Source: a bacterium Ga0077546 (GTDB lineage: Bacteria; Cyanobacteriota; Vampirovibrionia; Obscuribacterales; Obscuribacteraceae). Taken from it: a stretch of DNA of 15,307 nt. The position numbers and the translations under genes are program-made. This document shows, piece by piece, positions 1 to 7,433 of this stretch. Below the pieces are notes generated by a model that saw nothing but the letters and a program-made list of their open reading frames with translations, was not told the origin of the DNA and did no database searches. Every line of letters starts with the position of its first letter. Within the stretch, counting starts at the first letter, position 1. Location of the stretch: assembly GCA_001464165.1 (NCBI GenBank), contig LNEX01000464.1, positions 1 to 15,307 on the forward strand, in the 5' to 3' direction.

Positions 1-26
1 GACCACAAAGAAACAGAGTGAACATT

Positions 27-485
27 ATGGCAGCCAAAGTTTTAGTGACAATGCAGCACGAGAAAGAACGCAACCAGATAGCTGCCTGCCTCGAAGGTGT
101 CGGACATGAAGTAGTCAAAGTAGACACTTTTTACAATGCCATGGAGATTTTACGCAGCTCAGACTTTGATTTGATTGTCTCCGATGTGCATTTGCAAAAC
201 GGCGGTAGCGTCTTCGACTTCTTGCGCTGGGTCAAAGGCGATCCGCATATGCACGCCACACCTTTTGTTTGCTTTAGCGCCGAACCGCCTGAATTAGGAA
301 AGTATCTAGGCGACGGTGTGCGCACAGCCGCTCGCTCTCTTGGAGCAGCACGCTACATCAGTATGGAACAGTTTGACGAAAGGCTTTTTCTTCATGAAAT
401 CGAATGGCTCATACCAGAAGAAAAAGTTGGCAGCTATTACAGTGGCACGGGCAATTCGATTAAAAAGACGACAGTTGAACATTAG
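27..485 (+). CDS. Degenerate CheY-like receiver domain protein
   Basis: Single-domain response-regulator receiver of 152 residues. Visible: strand 1 KVLVTMQ, the helix 'IAACLEGVGHEVVKV', strand 3 'DLIVSDVHL' with the expected phospho-acceptor Asp (D53 from the ATG at 27), and strand 4 'PFVCFSA'. Two standard catalytic positions look lost. The acidic pair after strand 1 (usually DDE/DDD) is replaced by MQHEKE, and the strand-5 'K-P' lysine is replaced in 'ARYISMEQFDE'. The acceptor Asp alone remains, so it may act as a phosphorylation-independent or atypical receiver. No output domain follows; the last ~20 residues are low-complexity. An in-frame GTG at 18 would add three residues; I prefer the ATG. 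The gene stops with TAG four bases from the end of the convergent gene. The family call is firm; its partner is unknown. Confidence 0.8.
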   Translation: MAAKVLVTMQHEKERNQIAACLEGVGHEVVKVDTFYNAMEILRSSDFDLIVSDVHLQNGGSVFDFLRWVKGDPHMHATPFVCFSAEPPELGKYLGDGVRTAARSLGAARYISMEQFDERLFLHEIEWLIPEEKVGSYYSGTGNSIKKTTVEH

Positions 486-488
486 CGA

Positions 489-1028
489 TTAGAAATGACT
501 CGAAATCAAACGACCATGAACTTTACGCTGATTATCGAAAGCTGAATAAGCGCTGGAATAAGAAGCTGGATATTTCAACGATGCGCCAGTATAAGTGCTT
601 ACTAGCTGGGCTTCTACAGCTTTCTCTTCTTGTGTCTTTTGCTCCTTTCGGACCGGGCGCGTTTCAGCGAAGCTCAGAACTATTGGCTTTATGTAGTGAT
701 ATTGCTTGACTGTTTGACCAGAACGCACTTGATTTGGAGCAGGCTGACGAAAAACCAAAACACTAGGCTTTGCTGCCGTAACTGGAGACCAGTTAAAGCG
801 CCGCAAGCCTGGATTGCGCTTAACCAAATCTTGCTCCCAGCCCTTGACTGTCACAGTGCCTCGAACGCAATAAACCGAAGCACTACGCACCGGTGAGTTC
901 TGAGTGGTTTTAACTGGGTTTGCCTGCGCAGCAGCAGCGAAAAATATAACATCAGGAAGCAAACCAATAAAAAGTAAGATCATCACAAAGGCAACTTTAC
1001 TAAGAAATGCAGAGATGTTAGCGAGCAT
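489..1028 (-). CDS. Secreted protein of unknown function
   Basis: 179 residues. The N-terminus is a classical signal peptide: Lys at 12, a long hydrophobic stretch 'VAFVMILLFIGLLPDVIFF', then 'AAAAQA' before NP, so cleavage near residue 36 is likely. The mature part is basic, with a single Cys in 'SVYCVRGTVTVKGWEQ' and many Val, Pro, Lys and Gln. I recognise no family. The start is supported by AAGGA eight bases upstream of the ATG. It converges with the receiver gene, with only three bases between the stops, and lies 142 bases downstream of the M48-like gene on the same strand, so it may have its own promoter. Confidence 0.6.
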   Translation of the reverse strand: MLANISAFLSKVAFVMILLFIGLLPDVIFFAAAAQANPVKTTQNSPVRSASVYCVRGTVTVKGWEQDLVKRNPGLRRFNWSPVTAAKPSVLVFRQPAPNQVRSGQTVKQYHYIKPIVLSFAETRPVRKEQKTQEEKAVEAQLVSTYTGASLKYPASYSSAYSAFDNQRKVHGRLISSHF

Positions 1029-1170
1029 TGCAGCTTTCCTTATGGTCGGCGGTAACAGCCTTTGGTTCTATACACTCTCAGTCAATTCTGGACGTCCTGA
1101 AATATGCATGGTTTCAACAAGCTGAAGCAATTAAACCTCAAAGCCCTGTCGGACCTGTGACCACACATTT

Positions 1171-2385
1171 CTAGTCTGCTGGCAACAATGCCCAGAGCTC
1201 TGGCTTCCCGGCATTGCAGTGCACCGCTCGTCCGAGCAGTCCAAGGCCGATCACAGAAAGAAAAACGGCGTACCTAGCAGCATGCCAAGCTCCTTGAAGC
1301 TTCTTCTTTTGTTTGCTCTCAAGTGCCATGAGCCGATGGGCTACAGTTGGAACCGGATGGAATACAGTGTCAACAGCATGGCTGCGCTCTTGCTCATCTT
1401 CAAGATAGGCATCAATCTTGCCGATTGTCTGCAACAAAACATCCTTGCCAATTCCATTCTCGAGGGCTAATCTGTCAGCTTCATAGACACCAGGGTGGCT
1501 GAAGAAGGGCAATGTCAAAAGACCGACAAAAGACCAAATCGTAAACAAGGCTGAAAGTGTCACTAATCCTGCGGCACTGTTCAGCGGCAGAGCGAGGTTA
1601 ATCACTGTCTCAGATGCCGCCAGTATCAGGCCGATGTTCGTAAACAAAACAGCCAGCAAAACGCCTCTTGAGCGACCACCAGAGGCGATTATCAGATTTC
1701 TTCTAGCCAACTCGGCCTGAAGTTGCTCAGGGATAAACTCGCGAAGCCACCATTTCGGTATAACTATTGTTTCAAAGCCGGGCAAGCCAACCACACCGCC
1801 ACTGAAGCATCGCTCATCAGACGAGACAAGAGCCAGTCGAGCAATTTTCACACCATCAAGCACAGGCACGGAGATGCCATCAAGCTCTCTCTCAATTATA
1901 ATTCCGCAAAAAAATCTGGCCCAAAGAAGTTGGGTAGAAACAAGCAAAAGCGATAGCAACAGCGATGCGACCAGCAATCCTCCAAGGCCGAAATAGCCCC
2001 ATACAGAGGCTACCAGCAATGATATCAGCAGCAGCAACAGACCGTACCTGAAGGCAGCACAAACTTGCTTGCCCAAAAAGGATACTAAAGATATGTTAGT
2101 GCGAGCATAGAGCTTTTCAATGTTAAAACCAACAATATCGAAAGGAAGAGAACACAGCAGAAACAGGAGGAGGGCGCAGCCTAGTTCGACTGCTAGACCG
2201 GCTATAGGCATGCTCACCACTGTGAAAAACCTAGTAGCTAGTCCGCAACTCAAGAGTATCAAGCATGCTGACACTATCACACCGACATAAGCTATGCCCA
2301 ACCATCGACGCATGCGGCCGTAGGCAATATATGGTCTTTCCGACGATGACATTGGTACAATGTTTTCTTCAGTCTGTACAATCAT
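1171..2385 (-). CDS. M48-type membrane peptidase homologue lacking the HExxH zinc motif
   Basis: 404-residue polytopic membrane protein. Hydrophobic segments lie near residues 29-50, 57-82, 112-158, 240-295 and 372-388. Between them is an M48 (HtpX/Ste24-like) peptidase scaffold: the short-strand region 'FSGGVVGLPGFETIVIPKWW' (194-213), the pre-active-site helix 'FIPEQLQAELARR', the third-ligand region 'YEADRLALENG' (301-311) and a C-terminal 'HPVPTVAHRLMAL' like the family's HPs..eRi..L. In a true M48 enzyme the helix continues A-H-E-x-x-H; here it reads A-R-R-N-L-I (227-232), so both zinc histidines and the catalytic Glu are gone. It is probably a non-catalytic membrane pseudopeptidase. The ATG at 2385 has no clear ribosome site; the Met at residue 12 is an alternative. 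It is divergent from the Rieske gene across about 100 bases. The loss of the motif is seen; family membership is inferred from motif order. Confidence 0.65.
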   Translation of the reverse strand: MIVQTEENIVPMSSSERPYIAYGRMRRWLGIAYVGVIVSACLILLSCGLATRFFTVVSMPIAGLAVELGCALLLFLLCSLPFDIVGFNIEKLYARTNISLVSFLGKQVCAAFRYGLLLLLISLLVASVWGYFGLGGLLVASLLLSLLLVSTQLLWARFFCGIIIERELDGISVPVLDGVKIARLALVSSDERCFSGGVVGLPGFETIVIPKWWLREFIPEQLQAELARRNLIIASGGRSRGVLLAVLFTNIGLILAASETVINLALPLNSAAGLVTLSALFTIWSFVGLLTLPFFSHPGVYEADRLALENGIGKDVLLQTIGKIDAYLEDEQERSHAVDTVFHPVPTVAHRLMALESKQKKKLQGAWHAARYAVFLSVIGLGLLGRAVHCNAGKPELWALLPAD

Positions 2386-2420
2386 TAGGGCACCAGTAAA
2401 AAGTCCTTTCTGTACTAACT

Positions 2421-2433
2421 AGGTTATAAACCT
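2421..2433. promoter_or_regulatory. Small dyad in a divergent intergenic region
   Basis: AGGTT-ATA-AACCT, a perfect 5-bp inverted repeat with a 3-base centre, lies between the divergent M48-like and Rieske genes. The size and position would suit a regulator operator, but short AT-rich dyads also arise by chance. Confidence 0.25.
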
Positions 2434-2484
2434 TGTATGAACTGGGCGTGAACAATGCCACCATAAAAACAAGGGAGTCGCTCA

Positions 2485-3387
2485 TTGAAAGTTCCAGCAG
2501 GATGGTACGTCGTTCTGAGCTCAAAAGAGCTGAAGAAAAATCAACCGCTGGCAAAAGAACGCTTCGGTCGCTCTTTGGTGTTCTGGCGCACTAGCAGCGG
2601 CGAACCAGTTATTACAAGTGATCTCTGCCCTCACAGAGGGGTCAAACTAAGCCTGGGAACAATCAAGAACGATTGCCTTGTCTGTCCTTTTCATGGCTTC
2701 GAGTTTGACAGCCACGGTGCCTGTCAGCTCGTGCCTGAAACAAAAAAATCAGCGGTAAATCTAACAGTACAAACTTTTCCGGCACAAGAAAATCATGGCT
2801 TTATCTGGATGTGGCTAAGCAGCGACAATACACCAGCTACAGCCAAAACCCATTGGTTTGAAGACTTAGAGAACAGCAAGCTTGTCTACTCTGAGCACTC
2901 AGATGTCTGGCCCATTCACATTACACGCTGTATCGAAAATCAACTCGACTATGCTCATTTACCATACCTACATCGTAACTCAATAGGGCGTGGATTTGAC
3001 GTTTCAATTAAGCGAGAGTTCGAACTTGACGACCAGCAAATCACACTGAACTTTAAAGATGGCGGCGGCTTCCAATTTAAGTTTCCCAACATATGGAGGC
3101 TTGAAATTAAGTCAGGGAGCTTCTACCAAGTGCTAGCCTTTGTGCCAGTTAACGAGAACTCAACGAAAATCTACGCTAGAGCCTACCAAGGTTTTGTCAC
3201 CTTGGGCTTTCTTAAACCTCTAGTAGATCTAATATCGAATTATCAGAACTCCGTAATTCTTAATCAAGATAAGTACGCTGTAATTAGCCACAGCCCTAAC
3301 TCTTCTATTGATGCTACAGATGAGAAGCTCTACCCAAGCGATCAGGGAATTGACTGGTTCAGAAAAAAGTGGATTGAGAAATCATGA
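2485..3387 (+). CDS. Rieske [2Fe-2S] non-haem iron oxygenase, alpha-subunit type
   Basis: 300 residues. The Rieske domain is complete: C48-P-H50-R-G and, 16 residues on, C67-P-F-H70-G, the four ligands of the [2Fe-2S] cluster. The catalytic half has 'NQLDYAHLPYLH', giving D155-x2-H158-x4-H163, the usual mononuclear-iron histidines. D262 in 'NQDKYAV' is placed like the third ligand in VanA/PaO-like oxygenases. The enzyme should therefore use O2 and electrons from a separate reductase to hydroxylate or demethylate a substrate that cannot be named from sequence. No reductase or ferredoxin gene is in the window. There is no signal peptide or membrane segment. The start is TTG: AAGGGAG sits seven bases upstream, and the next residues match the usual 'GWY.V..S.EL' opening. 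It is followed co-directionally, 79 bases later, by the broken DUF2071 gene. Confidence 0.9.
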   Translation: MKVPAGWYVVLSSKELKKNQPLAKERFGRSLVFWRTSSGEPVITSDLCPHRGVKLSLGTIKNDCLVCPFHGFEFDSHGACQLVPETKKSAVNLTVQTFPAQENHGFIWMWLSSDNTPATAKTHWFEDLENSKLVYSEHSDVWPIHITRCIENQLDYAHLPYLHRNSIGRGFDVSIKREFELDDQQITLNFKDGGGFQFKFPNIWRLEIKSGSFYQVLAFVPVNENSTKIYARAYQGFVTLGFLKPLVDLISNYQNSVILNQDKYAVISHSPNSSIDATDEKLYPSDQGIDWFRKKWIEKS

Positions 3388-3466
3388 CAGTACTGAGCAG
3401 CTCAAGTCTTAGCTCTCAGAGTTGAGACAACGGAGAAATTTCTATTCAATCTGCTAAACTGCCATT

Positions 3467-3583
3467 ATGACTTTGCTTGGCGACAAATATTCAGATACCC
3501 TCAAGCACTTTGACCATAGGCCATTTGCTTTAGAGCAGACACCATGGGTAATCAATCAAAGTTGGTGCAATAGTGCCAACTGA
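3467..3583 (+). pseudogene. N-terminal fragment of the DUF2071 gene, out of frame with the rest
   Basis: From the ATG at 3467 a 38-codon frame encodes 'HRPFALEQTPWVINQSW' (residues 17-33), the hallmark opening of DUF2071/YqjF-like proteins (HRPw.lp..PWvm.q.W). It then runs into a TGA at 3581-3583. The main DUF2071 frame begins at about 3573 in a different phase. Family members normally carry roughly 'xxLLFAHWP' between the Trp and the 'VPTESL' that opens the next frame. Here only seven bases separate the TGG codon from that GTG, so about 20 bases appear to be missing and the phase is shifted. No good ribosome site precedes 3467. This is a truncated piece, not a separate gene. Confidence 0.65.
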
Positions 3584-4238
3584 ATCCCTAAGGGCTCTGG
3601 TGCCGCAACAACTTGAGCTAGACCTATTTGAAGGTCAAGCCTATATTGCAGTGGTGCCCTTTGAAATGAAGGAAGTTAGCCCAAGACTAATTCCGTCGAT
3701 GCCTTGGCTTTCGTTCTTTCCTGAGTTGAACGTGCGTACTTATGTCACATACAAAGGCAAACCAGGTGTCTATTTCTTTAGCCTAGATGCCGGTAATCCA
3801 GTGGCTGTTTGGATTGCCTGCACGTTTTACCATCTTCCATATTTTAACGCCACCATGCAATGCCAGAAAAACCTTGTGGACGGTGCCGAGCAATTTACTT
3901 ACAAGTCTTCGCGCCAACTACTAAGAAAAAGTGGCGATTCAGCTACCAACCTCAGTGTGGAGGTTGACGTTACTTACGGCCCCACTGGACCAGTCTACAA
4001 CAGCAAGCCCGGCAGCCTAGAACATTTTCTCACTGAGCGCTACTGCCTCTTCACCGTATTTAATGGCACTATCTATCAAGGCGATATTCACCATAAGCCT
4101 TGGCCACTGCAGCCGGCCCGAGCTCAATGGCGTATCAATACAATGACAGCACCACTTGCACTAGAGCTTAAAGGCGAGCCCATACTGCACTTTGTTGAGA
4201 ATATCGATACTGTTGAATGGCCAATCAAGGCAGACTAA
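3573..4238 (+). CDS. DUF2071 (YqjF-like) protein, 5'-truncated by frameshift
   Basis: The main body of a DUF2071 protein, 221 codons from a GTG. Recognisable stretches are 'LVPQQLELDLFEGQAYIAVV', 'FPELNVRTYVTYKGKPGV', 'YFFSLDAGNP' and 'FYHLPYFNATM', all diagnostic of the family. DUF2071 proteins have an acetoacetate-decarboxylase-like fold; most have no known reaction. The true N-terminus is encoded in another phase just upstream (3467-3583). The frame used here is closed upstream by a TAA at 3549-3551, and the GTG at 3573 has no ribosome site. The locus is therefore most likely a pseudogene, unless the shift is a sequencing error. The 3' end is intact (TAA). Confidence 0.8.
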   Translation: MPTESLRALVPQQLELDLFEGQAYIAVVPFEMKEVSPRLIPSMPWLSFFPELNVRTYVTYKGKPGVYFFSLDAGNPVAVWIACTFYHLPYFNATMQCQKNLVDGAEQFTYKSSRQLLRKSGDSATNLSVEVDVTYGPTGPVYNSKPGSLEHFLTERYCLFTVFNGTIYQGDIHHKPWPLQPARAQWRINTMTAPLALELKGEPILHFVENIDTVEWPIKAD

Positions 4239-4466
4239 TCAATACTGTCAGCCACCGTGCCCAGACAAAGGAGCTTGTCACTTTATTTACTATATGACAC
4301 AATAAAACAAGCAAAAAAAGTCATTAAGCGCAAGGGAAAGCATGCCTGGGGCGCTTTCGCGACCTTACATACTTTCTCCTTGCCTAACTACTTTCTAGCT
4401 AAGTGCCAGTTAAATCAGACTACAAGGTACAGACTGCAGTGAAACTTCGCTCAGCTGTTTAGTCGG

Positions 4467-4943
4467 TCAGCCAGGCAGGATGCCAGCCGCCGGAGTGGAG
4501 AAGTTGGGCACCACAAACTGCTGCACTGGCAGAGCGGCTTCTTCTTGCTGAGTCAGCCAGTGAGCCGCTCGCAGCAGCAGCTCCGTGAGCATAGTCGTGG
4601 CCTCGCCAACAACATTGGCGGCGCCGTAGTCGAAATAACTGCAGATCTTGCTGAAGTCTTCGTGGAACGGGGTGCCCACGAAGAGATGCTGCGCTGCCAT
4701 CACGCCTTCGCTCAAGGTGCTCGTGGCGGAGTAACGCATTTGTTCAGAGCTGGCGCCCAGAGCACCAGCCGCCACCACCGAAGGTGCCATACGCCGGCCC
4801 GTTTTCTGGCTCAAAGCTTCACCGCGCTCGACAATGGCAGTGACTACAGGCGCAGCCTTGACTGCCAGTCCGTGCGCCTCTTCTACACTGCGAACAAGCC
4901 GAATGGCGGTGACGAGGTTGCTGAGAGTTTGTTGCGTGAACAT
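4467..4943 (-). CDS. Unknown helical protein, last gene of the G+C-rich block
   Basis: 158 residues, rich in Ala, Glu, Thr and Leu and apparently mostly helical; no signal peptide or clear membrane segment. I recognise no family. The start at 4943 is chosen because AAGGA lies five bases upstream. The frame stays open to an ATG at 5024, but that extra stretch contains a hairpin and reads unlike a protein N-terminus. G+C content matches the four genes upstream and not the kinase or Rieske genes. It lies 142 bases after the S1-like gene on the same strand and may be co-transcribed or have its own leader. Confidence 0.6.
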   Translation of the reverse strand: MFTQQTLSNLVTAIRLVRSVEEAHGLAVKAAPVVTAIVERGEALSQKTGRRMAPSVVAAGALGASSEQMRYSATSTLSEGVMAAQHLFVGTPFHEDFSKICSYFDYGAANVVGEATTMLTELLLRAAHWLTQQEEAALPVQQFVVPNFSTPAAGILPG

Positions 4944-4978
4944 TCTATTCCTTGTGCAAGGAGAGTTTCCTGATAGAT

Positions 4979-5002
4979 AAGCAAGCGCCTCAGCGCCTGC
5001 TT
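4979..5002 (-). repeat. Hairpin upstream of the last gene of the block
   Basis: AAGCA-A-GCGC, loop CTCA, GCGC-C-TGCTT: a 9-pair stem with one internal mismatch. It lies 36 bases upstream of the ATG at 4943, between the S1-like gene and the last gene of the block. No T-tract follows on either strand, so a leader structure or a processing or stabilising element fits better than an intrinsic terminator. Confidence 0.35.
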
Positions 5003-5085
5003 TATCCGCGTTGCTTGCAGCCACCGAAATCTAAGCTGGCTGGTCTTTCATGCTCTCTGTCGTGCTTGCTTCTCTCTGGCCCCTT

Positions 5086-5994
5086 CTAGCTCGCGGCCCG
5101 GGCCAACACTTCCATGACCGCGATGCGACGCGTCAGACGCACATGGCCACCGACAACCAGCGGCATGATGCTGACGTCGAGCGAAGCCGTGGTGCGGTTT
5201 CTCATGGCCTCGATGTCACCCACCTCGCTGAGCGGCAGGAAAGCCTGCAGACAACCTTCCACCAGCACGGGCCAACCTTCGATGCCAGCCACTTGCGAGG
5301 CCGGCATGGGAATGCCACGGCAGTATGTCCCGGGCTTGAGGCTGGTCAGTCCTTCGAGCTTGTCGTCCTCCGCCTTCTGAGTGACACTGACTTTGGTGGC
5401 GTCACCCTCCTTCTTCAAAGCCCGGATGGCAACATAGATGTTGTCACCAAGTTCCACCGGCGCCAGCATCTCGCTCTTGTGCAAGAGAGCCGGCAGACCG
5501 TTCTCCAGCTCGACAAAAGCGCCAAAGCACTGGCCATTCTGGCTGAAGGCGATGCTCGTGACGTTGGCAAGCATCCACGAACCAACCACCAGACCAGCCA
5601 AGTTGGCCTGCACTGCCGCCGCCGCTTCTTGCCGGGCCTTGAGCATGCGACCGTAGGTGATGCGGTCTTCGTTGAGGATGATGCGCGTGCGCTCGCCCTT
5701 GACGATCTTGCCGTCTTCGACCTTGGCTGCCACCATCTGCGCCTTGACCACCAACACATCGAGGCGGTAGCCAGGGCTTGCCATCAAGAGTTCGCGGCGC
5801 TCGGCCTTGGCAGAGTTGTTCTTGCCGGCAAGCAGGCTGGTGGGAATGAAGCCGCGGGGATTGCCAGGGACGTTGACGATGATGCCGCCTTCGGGGTGCT
5901 TCTCGATCTTGGCGACGACGACGGAGATGGTTTCACCGGCGGTGAGGGTCAGGGTCCTCGAAGAGGGCTTGGCCGAAGCATTGCGTGAGTTCAT
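5086..5994 (-). CDS. Triple S1/OB-fold RNA-binding-like protein, paralogue A
   Basis: 302 residues with three consecutive S1-like OB folds. OB1 is about 18-108, with 'GNPRGFIPTSLLAG' where S1 domains have the G-x-G-F/L-I/V-P/H motif. OB2 is about 136-207, the clearest, with 'FGAFVELENGLPALLHKSEM', 'GDNIYV' and 'KVSVTQK' matching the S1 pattern GafV.l...GllHiSe...GD.i.vkV...i.lSqk. OB3 is about 221-291, with 'AFLPLSEVG' and a closing 'VRLTRR'. S1 domains usually bind single-stranded RNA. This protein resembles a reduced ribosomal-protein-S1-like chain but is not the housekeeping S1. It is paralogous along its length to the 305-residue protein encoded upstream. A GGA lies about eight bases upstream of the ATG. 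It stops with TAG. The function in this operon is unknown; RNA binding is inferred from the fold. Confidence 0.7.
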   Translation of the reverse strand: MNSRNASAKPSSRTLTLTAGETISVVVAKIEKHPEGGIIVNVPGNPRGFIPTSLLAGKNNSAKAERRELLMASPGYRLDVLVVKAQMVAAKVEDGKIVKGERTRIILNEDRITYGRMLKARQEAAAAVQANLAGLVVGSWMLANVTSIAFSQNGQCFGAFVELENGLPALLHKSEMLAPVELGDNIYVAIRALKKEGDATKVSVTQKAEDDKLEGLTSLKPGTYCRGIPMPASQVAGIEGWPVLVEGCLQAFLPLSEVGDIEAMRNRTTASLDVSIMPLVVGGHVRLTRRIAVMEVLARAAS

Positions 5995-6040
5995 GTGATT
6001 TCCAATCAGATTGAAGTAGACGTCGTTGCAGTGAAGGCGA

Positions 6041-6319
6041 TCAGACGCTCTCGGGACACGCGCTCGGCTCCAGCAGAGCCTGCAAGCGCTCGACCGAATC
6101 GCTCATGGTGCCCGATTCGGTCAGCAGGGAGAGATAGGGGAAGCCATTCTTGTCGTAGACGAAATGCACCGGGCCAAAGGCACGTCCGAGCGCCTGCCAT
6201 TCTTCGTCGCTCAAGACCGGGGGCGGTTGCAATTTCAAAAACGAGGGCGGGGGCTCGTGAAAAACGACGTCGTCGTAAGGAAAAACGGAGGGGTCGGCGA
6301 TGCCATTTTGCGAAGTCAT
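6041..6319 (-). CDS. Small unknown protein between the two S1-like genes
   Basis: 92 residues, acidic, with a proline-rich stretch 'VFHEPPPSFLKLQPPPVLSD' followed by 'DEEWQALGRAFGPVHFVYD', which may form a short helix-strand unit. No signal peptide, membrane segment or cysteine motif. I do not recognise it. The start at 6319 is chosen because AGGA lies five bases upstream; the longer frame to 6457 would overlap the neighbouring S1-like gene and has no such site. It lies 79 bases after paralogue B and 46 bases before paralogue A in the same orientation and with the same G+C-rich codon use, so it is probably part of their operon and possibly an adaptor. Confidence 0.55.
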   Translation of the reverse strand: MTSQNGIADPSVFPYDDVVFHEPPPSFLKLQPPPVLSDEEWQALGRAFGPVHFVYDKNGFPYLSLLTESGTMSDSVERLQALLEPSACPESV

Positions 6320-6398
6320 ATCGATCCTTTGCAGAGCGGATTGAGAGAAAGCACAAGTCGGTTGCATAACCGACCGGGGGCGCTTCAAGTGCAGGTCT

Positions 6399-7316
6399 TC
6401 AGGCCCGCTTGCCCTGCTCCAGCTTGGCCTCGACCGCTGCCACCAAATTGGCGACATTGGCTCGGCGGGTGACCTGCACGTACTGCCCCAGGGTAAGCGG
6501 CAGCACGGTGACCTTGGCCGTCCGACTGCCTTTCAGCAGTGCGGCCGGGTCGCCCTCCACGGCGGTCAGAGGCAGGAAGGCTTTCACCCCCTTGCCCTTG
6601 CCGATTTCCATGGTGAAGCCGTCGATGCCGTCCACCGTGGCCGAGCGCAGGTTGCGGCCGGTGGTCTTGCTGCCGACCTTGACGTCGTTGCCGAGGGCGA
6701 GCTTGGCCTGGGCCGCCTTCTGGCTGACGCTGATGCGGGGCCGGTCGCCGTTCATTGCCGCCGAAAGCACGCAGACGTCGATGTAGTCACCTTCCTTCAC
6801 TTCGCCGACCACTTCCGACTTGTGCAAGAAGCCCATGTAGAGGTTTTCCAGCTCAACGGAGAAGCCGATGAAGTGACGACCTTCACCTTCGCTGTTCTTC
6901 TTGGTACAGGCTTGCATGACACAGGCCTTCATCATGGTGCCGACTTCGAGGGCCGCCAGGTTGAGCTGGTCCTCTTCCAGCTTGCGGATGAAGAGCACCG
7001 CTTCTTCATCGAGCACGATGCGGGCCTTGGGGGCGCGCTTCTTCGCCGCCTGCAACCCGCTGTCAGGGCTGTCATCGGGCAGCATGTGGGCTTCCTTGAC
7101 GAAGGCCTCGATGGGGAACGAACCGGCGTTCTCGATCAGGAAGGCACGGCGCGCCTCCTTGTCGCTGCGACACTCGCCGATGAGCAGGCTGGTGGGGATG
7201 AAACCGTTGGGGTTGCCCTCGATGGCCACGATCACACCGCTGTCGGGGTGCCTGGCGATGGCCGCAACGGTGCAGCTGATGACACTGCCGCCGACGATGG
7301 TGATGATGTTGTTCAT
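6399..7316 (-). CDS. Triple S1/OB-fold RNA-binding-like protein, paralogue B
   Basis: 305 residues with the same plan as paralogue A. OB1 is about 8-103 ('GNPNGFIPTSLLIG', 'ARIVLDEE'). OB2 is about 125-200 ('IGFSVELENLYMGFLHKSEV', 'GDYIDV', 'RISVSQK'). OB3 is about 214-287 ('VKAFLPLTAV', 'VTRR'). The two proteins share GNPxGFIPTSLLxG, VELEN, LHKSE, V(S/T)QK and AFLPL, in the same order and spacing, so a gene duplication is clear, although they have diverged widely. The ATG has a good site, AAAGG about six bases upstream. A lysine-rich insert at 138-147 in OB2 is specific to this copy and could widen a nucleic-acid surface. It is second in the minus-strand block, 114 bases after the first gene. 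The substrate is unknown. Confidence 0.7.
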   Translation of the reverse strand: MNNIITIVGGSVISCTVAAIARHPDSGVIVAIEGNPNGFIPTSLLIGECRSDKEARRAFLIENAGSFPIEAFVKEAHMLPDDSPDSGLQAAKKRAPKARIVLDEEAVLFIRKLEEDQLNLAALEVGTMMKACVMQACTKKNSEGEGRHFIGFSVELENLYMGFLHKSEVVGEVKEGDYIDVCVLSAAMNGDRPRISVSQKAAQAKLALGNDVKVGSKTTGRNLRSATVDGIDGFTMEIGKGKGVKAFLPLTAVEGDPAALLKGSRTAKVTVLPLTLGQYVQVTRRANVANLVAAVEAKLEQGKRA

Positions 7317-7383
7317 TTGAAACCTTTCGATGTTGCGAGAACAGACTGAAAGAGACTAAGAGAGAGACCTACAAAAAGATGAC

Positions 7384-7433
7384 TGACCGTAAATGGTCAC
7401 CAGCTCAAGAGAGAACCGGTGACTAGGGGGTCA
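7384..7433 (-). repeat. Overlapping, mutually exclusive inverted repeats between the first two genes of the block
   Basis: TGACC (7384-7388) can pair with GGTCA at 7395-7399 or with GGTCA at 7429-7433. GTCACC (7396-7401) can pair with GGTGAC (7418-7423) and competes with the first stem. The last arm overlaps the stop codon of the upstream gene. No T-tract follows, so this could be an intercistronic RNA switch or processing site rather than a terminator. The arms are only 5-6 bp. Confidence 0.3.

Noticed and set aside
4257..4442. 61-codon frame after the DUF2071 gene
   Set aside because: GTG start without a ribosome site, no recognisable motif, and located in an AT-rich intergenic gap.
5050..5988. 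Long plus-strand frame of 312 codons opposite S1-like gene A
   Set aside because: It mirrors the coding gene in G+C-rich DNA; its His/Asp/Gly-rich translation is typical of an antisense shadow, while the minus strand shows clear S1 motifs.
6822..7349. Plus-strand 175-codon frame opposite S1-like gene B
   Set aside because: Antisense shadow of the same kind, with no ribosome site and no family motif.
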